From a virus: 23,510 nt of DNA. Made by a program: the position numbers and the translations under genes. Where the stretch lies: positions 1 through 23,510 of IMG/VR virus record IMGVR_UViG_3300033145_001668, one strand, 5' to 3'. Positions 19,127-23,510 of this stretch are shown here, piece by piece. How positions within the stretch are numbered: the stretch's first letter is position 1; each line of letters begins with the position of its first letter. The notes under the pieces are model-generated. The model saw nothing but the letters and a program-made list of their open reading frames with translations, made no database searches and was not told the DNA's origin.

Positions 19127-22030
19127 GTGAAGGGAAGAACTAATCTCAGAGAAGGGACTGTTGTTGTTTCTGAGAAGGCTTCTAGTAGTGATATTGCATC
19201 AGGGAAGGGTGTTAGAATTGTTAGAAGAACAAGTTCTTCAAGAGGTGGTGGTGGAACTTCCAGTGCAAGTGCAGATGCCCAGGCAAGAGCTGCTGAACAA
19301 GCAAGGCAACAAGAAGCAGCGAGGGTTGAGGCTGCAAGAGTTGAGGCTGCAAGAGTTGAATCTATTAGAGTTGCACAAGAAGCTGCTGCAAGACAAGCAC
19401 AAGAACAAAAGAGAAATGAATTATATGCAACTAGAAATGCAAGGATTCAAGAATTAGCAAGAAGTAATGTTGAATCAGGAATATCTTCAGGAGGAACTGC
19501 GGAGGCTAATGCAAGAGTTGTTATCCAAGCAAGGGATAACGCAGCGATTAATCGTGCAGGAGATGCAGCAAGAGCAAGGGCTGGACCTACTGGAACGGTT
19601 ACTAAAGCACCTAAGAAAACTGTTGTCCAGAAAGTAGTAAGTAAGTTCACTAGAACTAAAGTTACAAGAACTGCTCCAACATCTAAATCAGTTGTCGAGG
19701 AAAAACCTGTAGAATTTAGTATAAATAAGGAAAAAACATTTACTATTCCTAAAGATATAAACCTCTATAATAAAGATGTTCCTGGTGGAACAATGCAGAA
19801 TTATGGTTCTGAACAAAATATCTCTGCAGACTCTTTTAATATTTATACATCTCCAACGATTGAATATAGAATTGTGGATAGTTTTAAGGCTCCAGATACA
19901 GGAAAGAATATCCCTATTGGAGCCTATTTTTTAATTGAACCACCAACAGGGACTAAAGGAGGAATAGTCAAAGAAACACAGATATATCCAGAAATAAGTC
20001 CCTCTGGAACAACATTTAAGATTGAAGGTTATAAAAATATTACTATTAGAAAAGATTTAGTTGTACTCCCTGAAAGAACAAGATTCCAGAAAATAACTGA
20101 ACCATTAATTGTTGGTTGGGGGTCTTTCGACCAAAGTTTAAGAACAACATTTACAAAACCTATAGGTGATTTAATAGTAGAATCTACTAAGGGAACTTCC
20201 TTTGGAGGAGAGACTGGATTAACAATAGACAAAGCAAGATCTAATATTAAAGAAAGTACAGAGTATCTTATATCTGGAAAGTATCCTAAAGTATTAGCTC
20301 AGACTGGTTCATTTATTTCTGGTGCGGGAGTTGGGATTGTTGAAGATATAAAATATAATCCTGGAAAGCAGGTTGCTATTCTTGCTGTTAGTGGTGGATT
20401 AGGTTATGGTTTAGGGGCTTTAAATGTTGGTGCAACTGCCGGGGCTAGTGCTATTTTTGGAACAAGGGCTGGAGGAATAATTGGTTCTACATTAAAGGTT
20501 GGACAAGTTGGTGCAGGGTTATATCTTGGGGGAAAGTTTGTTGGTGCAACAGCAACTTCAGTTAGTGCTAAGATTAAGGAAGGAGAATTTGTAGAAGCAG
20601 GTTCTATTCTTGGTGTTGCTTCTAAGGATATTGGTTTAGGTGCTTATGGATTTAGGTCTGGAGAAAAACTATTTACTCAAACAAGAGGTTGGTGGGCAAC
20701 AAGAGGAAGGGAAGAATTAATAACTCAACAAGGAGAATATCCATCAGCTCCATCTTCTAAACAACTTGAAATGTTTAAGAAGAATGTTATACCTGAATTG
20801 GGAGACAAGCCTGGAGCATTTCATACTACTGGAAAAATATTCTGGAAGGATGGCAAGATAGTTCCTCAACCTGGAACATCAGAATTACCAGGTCTTTATG
20901 GTTCAACACAAGTATCAACTCCTTTCGCAAGAATAACTGGTAGCGGAAGTAATGCAAAACTACTTCCTAATTTAAAAACATTATTTGAAGTTCCAGGAAA
21001 GCCAGGTGTTGCATATATAAAACCTACAGGATTTAGATATTCGGCAACAACAAAAATGCCAAACATCATAGGAGATCAAAAGTTTAGTTATAGATTTGTT
21101 AGCCCACCTAAAGCAGGTTATGCTGATGTTCCATTAATTAAGGAAGAAATTGAAACTATTTTTAGACCAGACGCAGGGTCTTATGGGTTTGAATCAGGAA
21201 AATATTTTACAAAGATGAAAGGAGTTAGAGTTCCTATAGATGTATTCGGATATGACCCTAGTGCTGTTACTCTTCCAACACCAACTGAATTAAATTTAGT
21301 TGGGGGAAGAACTGGAGGTATAACTTCTTATTCAAGTGTTCCAAGTTATCCAATAGTTTCTCCAGAAGTTGGTTTTGTATCTTATTCAGGAGGTGGTAGT
21401 ACTATAAGTGTTTCTCCTTTATCAGTAAAATTAACAAGTAGTTCAGTACCTAGTTCAAGTAGTTCAGTACCTAGTTCAAGTAGTTCAGTACCTAGTTCAA
21501 TTATTAAAAGTTATTCCAAACCTTCATATATTGATAGTTCAATAGTAAATAGTTCTGTTTCAAAATCTTCTGTAAGTAATATTCCATCATCAATTAACTA
21601 TGGTTCAAGTTCTTCGAAAGGATATAGTTATGGTAGTTTAGTAAGTCCTATAAGTAATATTCCTAAACCAATAATCAAAGCACAATTAAGATCAACAATA
21701 CCTAAGATTAAAGGATACGGAGTTCAAGTTCGTCGAGGAGGACAGTTCTTTAATGTAGGTACTTTCAGAACTCAGCGTGAAGCACTAGAAAGGGGAGTTA
21801 AATTAACCTCTAGGACACTCGCAGCGACGTTTAAATTAACTGGTAAGGGAAATATACCTAAAGCACCTAAAGGATTTAGAACTAAGAAAGGTAAGAGTGG
21901 AAGTACTTTGTTTATTGAGAAAAGAAGTCTAAGGCTTCAACCTTTAAAATTATCTAGTGGTGGGGAAGTTAGAGAGATACAAAGAGCAAAGGCAAAGAAA
22001 AAAACTAAATCAAGGAGGAAAAAGAAATGA
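19127..22030 (+). CDS. 967-aa large structural-type protein
   Basis: The best usual start is GTG 19127, but with a weak ribosome site; the frame is open back to 19082. Residues about 45-130 are Ala/Arg/Glu-rich coiled coil (repeats of EAARV). Residues 190-345 are beta-rich (IGAYFLIEPPTG, EGYKNITIRKDLVVLPERT). Residues about 395-500 are Gly/Ala-rich hydrophobic (VAILAVSGGLGYGLGALNVG, IGSTLKVGQVGAGLYLGG), able to insert in membranes. From 500 to 750 the protein is soluble, followed by a Ser-rich linker (about 765-845) with three SSSVPSS units. The C-terminal module is YGVQVRRGGQFFNVGTFRT...TLAATFKLTG, then a very basic KKKTKSRRKKK tail. The layout suggests a long virion protein that contacts both membrane and DNA. 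No family name can be given. Confidence 0.82.
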   Translation: MKGRTNLREGTVVVSEKASSSDIASGKGVRIVRRTSSSRGGGGTSSASADAQARAAEQARQQEAARVEAARVEAARVESIRVAQEAAARQAQEQKRNELYATRNARIQELARSNVESGISSGGTAEANARVVIQARDNAAINRAGDAARARAGPTGTVTKAPKKTVVQKVVSKFTRTKVTRTAPTSKSVVEEKPVEFSINKEKTFTIPKDINLYNKDVPGGTMQNYGSEQNISADSFNIYTSPTIEYRIVDSFKAPDTGKNIPIGAYFLIEPPTGTKGGIVKETQIYPEISPSGTTFKIEGYKNITIRKDLVVLPERTRFQKITEPLIVGWGSFDQSLRTTFTKPIGDLIVESTKGTSFGGETGLTIDKARSNIKESTEYLISGKYPKVLAQTGSFISGAGVGIVEDIKYNPGKQVAILAVSGGLGYGLGALNVGATAGASAIFGTRAGGIIGSTLKVGQVGAGLYLGGKFVGATATSVSAKIKEGEFVEAGSILGVASKDIGLGAYGFRSGEKLFTQTRGWWATRGREELITQQGEYPSAPSSKQLEMFKKNVIPELGDKPGAFHTTGKIFWKDGKIVPQPGTSELPGLYGSTQVSTPFARITGSGSNAKLLPNLKTLFEVPGKPGVAYIKPTGFRYSATTKMPNIIGDQKFSYRFVSPPKAGYADVPLIKEEIETIFRPDAGSYGFESGKYFTKMKGVRVPIDVFGYDPSAVTLPTPTELNLVGGRTGGITSYSSVPSYPIVSPEVGFVSYSGGGSTISVSPLSVKLTSSSVPSSSSSVPSSSSSVPSSIIKSYSKPSYIDSSIVNSSVSKSSVSNIPSSINYGSSSSKGYSYGSLVSPISNIPKPIIKAQLRSTIPKIKGYGVQVRRGGQFFNVGTFRTQREALERGVKLTSRTLAATFKLTGKGNIPKAPKGFRTKKGKSGSTLFIEKRSLRLQPLKLSSGGEVREIQRAKAKKKTKSRRKKK
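21437..21499 (+). repeat. Three tandem 21-bp coding repeats
   Basis: Three copies of a 21-base unit beginning AGTAGTTCAGTACC lie end to end, encoding SSSVPSS in the Ser-rich linker. The copies are identical, suggesting recent slippage. Confidence 0.92.
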
Positions 22031-22194
22031 GTAAATTTAGAGATGAATTTAGCAAAATGGGAAATACTGCAATGATTAAAGAGTTCACAAACGGATTAGT
22101 TAGTGATAAGGAATTTAAAGATAAACAAATGATGGCATCACAGAATATCACAAGAATTTGTAGAAATAGATTAAAACGTAACCGTAGAATATAA
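22027..22194 (+). CDS. 55-aa basic protein
   Basis: The ATG overlaps the stop of the large protein (ATGA), and GGAGG lies 13 bases upstream. The protein is helical and strongly basic at its end (ICRNRLKRNRRI). It fits exactly between two structural genes. Probably binds nucleic acid or the interior of the particle; unrecognised. Confidence 0.7.
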   Translation: MSKFRDEFSKMGNTAMIKEFTNGLVSDKEFKDKQMMASQNITRICRNRLKRNRRI

Positions 22195-22195
22195 A

Positions 22196-22996
22196 ATGGT
22201 GGATGAAACAATGATAGAAAAGTATCAGCAAGAATTGAGTAAGGCACAGATAGAGGCAGCTCAACAAGGATTAGTTAGGTCTCAACAAGAAGCATTCATG
22301 CAGAACCAAGATAAATCTATGATAAGAGAACAGCTAGATTTAACTGAAGAGATTACAAGAATTGATTATTTAATAAAAGGATACTCCCTAGAACCTAGTG
22401 CTAATGGACAGCTAGAATGGAAAGCACCAGAAAATAAAGACATGGTTATTTTCTCAGATTATGGAATTCATCTAATTAGAAATACCATTTGTTGGTATCT
22501 AAATAAAAACCTATTACTTTCAAACTTTGATGAAGCAACTATTAGAAAGAAGATGTGGGACTTTACTAATGATTTGATTGATACAATCTATATGGAATAT
22601 GATAAAGTATTTCTTTATCCAACTGTTGAAGATTGTATCTCTGTCTTAAAGGATAGAATCAAAAGACAAGTTGAAATTTCTGCTTATGCTAAAGAAAAGG
22701 CAGGAATTGAATTTAATAAAGATGACTTAACTAAGGAGAAGTTTTCCCTTATAGAGAATAGAATTGAAGATGAACTTGAGAAAGTTAAGGAGCAAATAAT
22801 TAAAGGAAAGCTTAAAAGATATGTTATGTTGGTTAGAGTTATTCAGGACGCAATTCATGCTACATATCTTAGAGCTTGGAAAGGTCAAGAGAGAACTACT
22901 CTTAGACAGCATATCCATGTTTCAGAAAACTTAGGGAATTCATTAGCTATTAATAATTCAAGTAAGGGGGGTAATTGGCCTTGGTCAAAAAAGTAA
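22196..22996 (+). CDS. 266-aa helical protein of the late operon
   Basis: Starts one base after the preceding stop; a second ATG at 22211 is possible. The N-terminal 60 residues are Gln-rich and helical (AQIEAAQQGLVRSQQEAFMQNQDKS). The middle has aromatic helices (HLIRNTICWYLNKNLLLSNFDEATIRKKMWDF). A charged coiled-coil-like stretch follows (about 175-210), and the end is SSKGGNWPWSKK. No membrane segment or catalytic motif is seen. Its place between the large protein and the membrane genes suggests an internal virion or scaffold protein. It overlaps the next gene by 16 bases. Confidence 0.8.
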   Translation: MVDETMIEKYQQELSKAQIEAAQQGLVRSQQEAFMQNQDKSMIREQLDLTEEITRIDYLIKGYSLEPSANGQLEWKAPENKDMVIFSDYGIHLIRNTICWYLNKNLLLSNFDEATIRKKMWDFTNDLIDTIYMEYDKVFLYPTVEDCISVLKDRIKRQVEISAYAKEKAGIEFNKDDLTKEKFSLIENRIEDELEKVKEQIIKGKLKRYVMLVRVIQDAIHATYLRAWKGQERTTLRQHIHVSENLGNSLAINNSSKGGNWPWSKK

Positions 22997-23510
22997 CAAT
23001 CTTTGCTTTAATTGTTTTTTCACTTTCGTTAGTTAGCGCTTTTGAATTAGCCCCTCAAACAATAGGTGAAGATTTAGAGATATATCAAGAATGTAATAAT
23101 TGTACTTATTGTAATTTTACTAGAGTAATATATGGTGGGGAGAATATTTTTACAAATGTTGAAGCAACTAAAGATGGAACATATTATTACTTTCTAATTG
23201 AGGCCGCGAACATTACGACTAAAGATACATTAACTTATTGCTATGATTGTGGGAATGAAGCACAAAGAGAAACTGGTTGTATTGATATTCCTTTAACTTA
23301 TAATGGTCATCACTTAACAATTGAAACTGCTATCCTTTATTTAGGTATGATTTCTTTTTTAATATTTATTTTTATAATTTTACTTATGGCGCTTAAATCA
23401 ATTCCTGAAGATAATCGTGATGCTGAAGGTTATGTTTTAGATGTAGCAAAAACTAGATATTTAAGATTTATCTTTATGGGCTTTGCTTGGATAATATTTA
23501 CTGCAATTGT
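22981..23510 (+). CDS. Secreted/membrane protein, N-terminal part (continues at position 1)
   Basis: Starts at TTG 22981, 10 bases after GGGGGG, inside the end of the previous gene; the frame runs through the junction to 307 (240 aa in all). Residues 1-20 are a signal peptide (KKVTIFALIVFSLSLVSA). The exposed part has a cysteine cluster (ECNNCTYCNF) and further cysteines (CYDCGNE, GCID), likely disulfides, with N-x-T sites. A transmembrane segment follows (LYLGMISFLIFIFIILLMAL), then the parts described at the left end. This resembles a virion surface protein anchored by several helices. Confidence 0.85.
   Translation, partial: MVKKVTIFALIVFSLSLVSAFELAPQTIGEDLEIYQECNNCTYCNFTRVIYGGENIFTNVEATKDGTYYYFLIEAANITTKDTLTYCYDCGNEAQRETGCIDIPLTYNGHHLTIETAILYLGMISFLIFIFIILLMALKSIPEDNRDAEGYVLDVAKTRYLRFIFMGFAWIIFTAI
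23397..23510. repeat. Terminal direct repeat, right copy (circular overlap)
   Basis: Identical to bases 1-114. It marks closure of a 23,396-bp circle and lies inside a gene, so it should be trimmed before analysis. Confidence 0.95.

Noticed and set aside
19161-19457. 98-codon plus-strand ORF inside the large structural gene
   Set aside because: A shifted-frame reading of the Ala/Arg/Glu-rich coiled coil; no ribosome site and ends mid-gene.

Overview
The window is one complete turn of a small circular replicon. Bases 1-114 are repeated exactly at 23397-23510, so the unit is 23,396 bp and one gene (22981 through the junction to 307) runs across the ends. The sequence is AT-rich. Several ATG codons lie about 26 bp downstream of a TATA-like box with no room for a leader, and other genes have GGAGGT-type ribosome sites; together these point to an archaeal host. 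Asn/Thr-rich secreted proteins with LamG and 'TNITYVVWN...YQWNAYAC' type modules recall DPANN-type archaea, but the host cannot be fixed from sequence alone.

The gene content fits a virus, most like the archaeal spindle-shaped viruses. There is a 102-aa protein with two hydrophobic segments (16711-17019, minus strand) of the kind that forms the coat of such virions, and a P-loop ATPase with a C-terminal helix-turn-helix (17259-18131, minus). A single overlapping plus-strand block runs from 18708 through the circle junction to 5802 and encodes membrane proteins, a 967-aa large protein, a LamG adhesin and a secreted fibre-like protein ending in a C1q/TNF-like jelly roll. No terminase, portal, HK97-fold or double-jelly-roll capsid gene was seen.

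From 5803 to 10036 lies a replication/nucleic-acid block: a structured leader RNA, zinc-ribbon proteins, an SF3 (D5-type) helicase, a 91-bp hairpin, an AbrB-like protein, a RAMP-like protein and a GGCNN pentanucleotide array. From 10037 to 10728 the DNA is mostly structured RNA around one small zinc-ribbon gene. From 10729 to 15103 come small accessory genes, a winged-helix regulator, a hexapeptide-repeat beta-solenoid protein, an ORF split by an in-frame TGA, ParB, a second AbrB-like protein and a short tyrosine recombinase. From 15207 to 16555 is a ribbon-helix-helix/membrane protein operon that ends in two genes overlapping out of frame.

Control: copies of the palindrome TGTTAC-N3-GTAACA sit at both the coat-protein promoter (17116-17140) and the late structural promoter (18668-18704), suggesting one virus-encoded regulator for both. 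The strongest candidates for something undescribed are the two structured RNA regions at 10056-10229 and 10430-10710, the start-codon-sequestering leader at 5901-5997, the pentamer array at 9455 and the giant hairpin at 7921.
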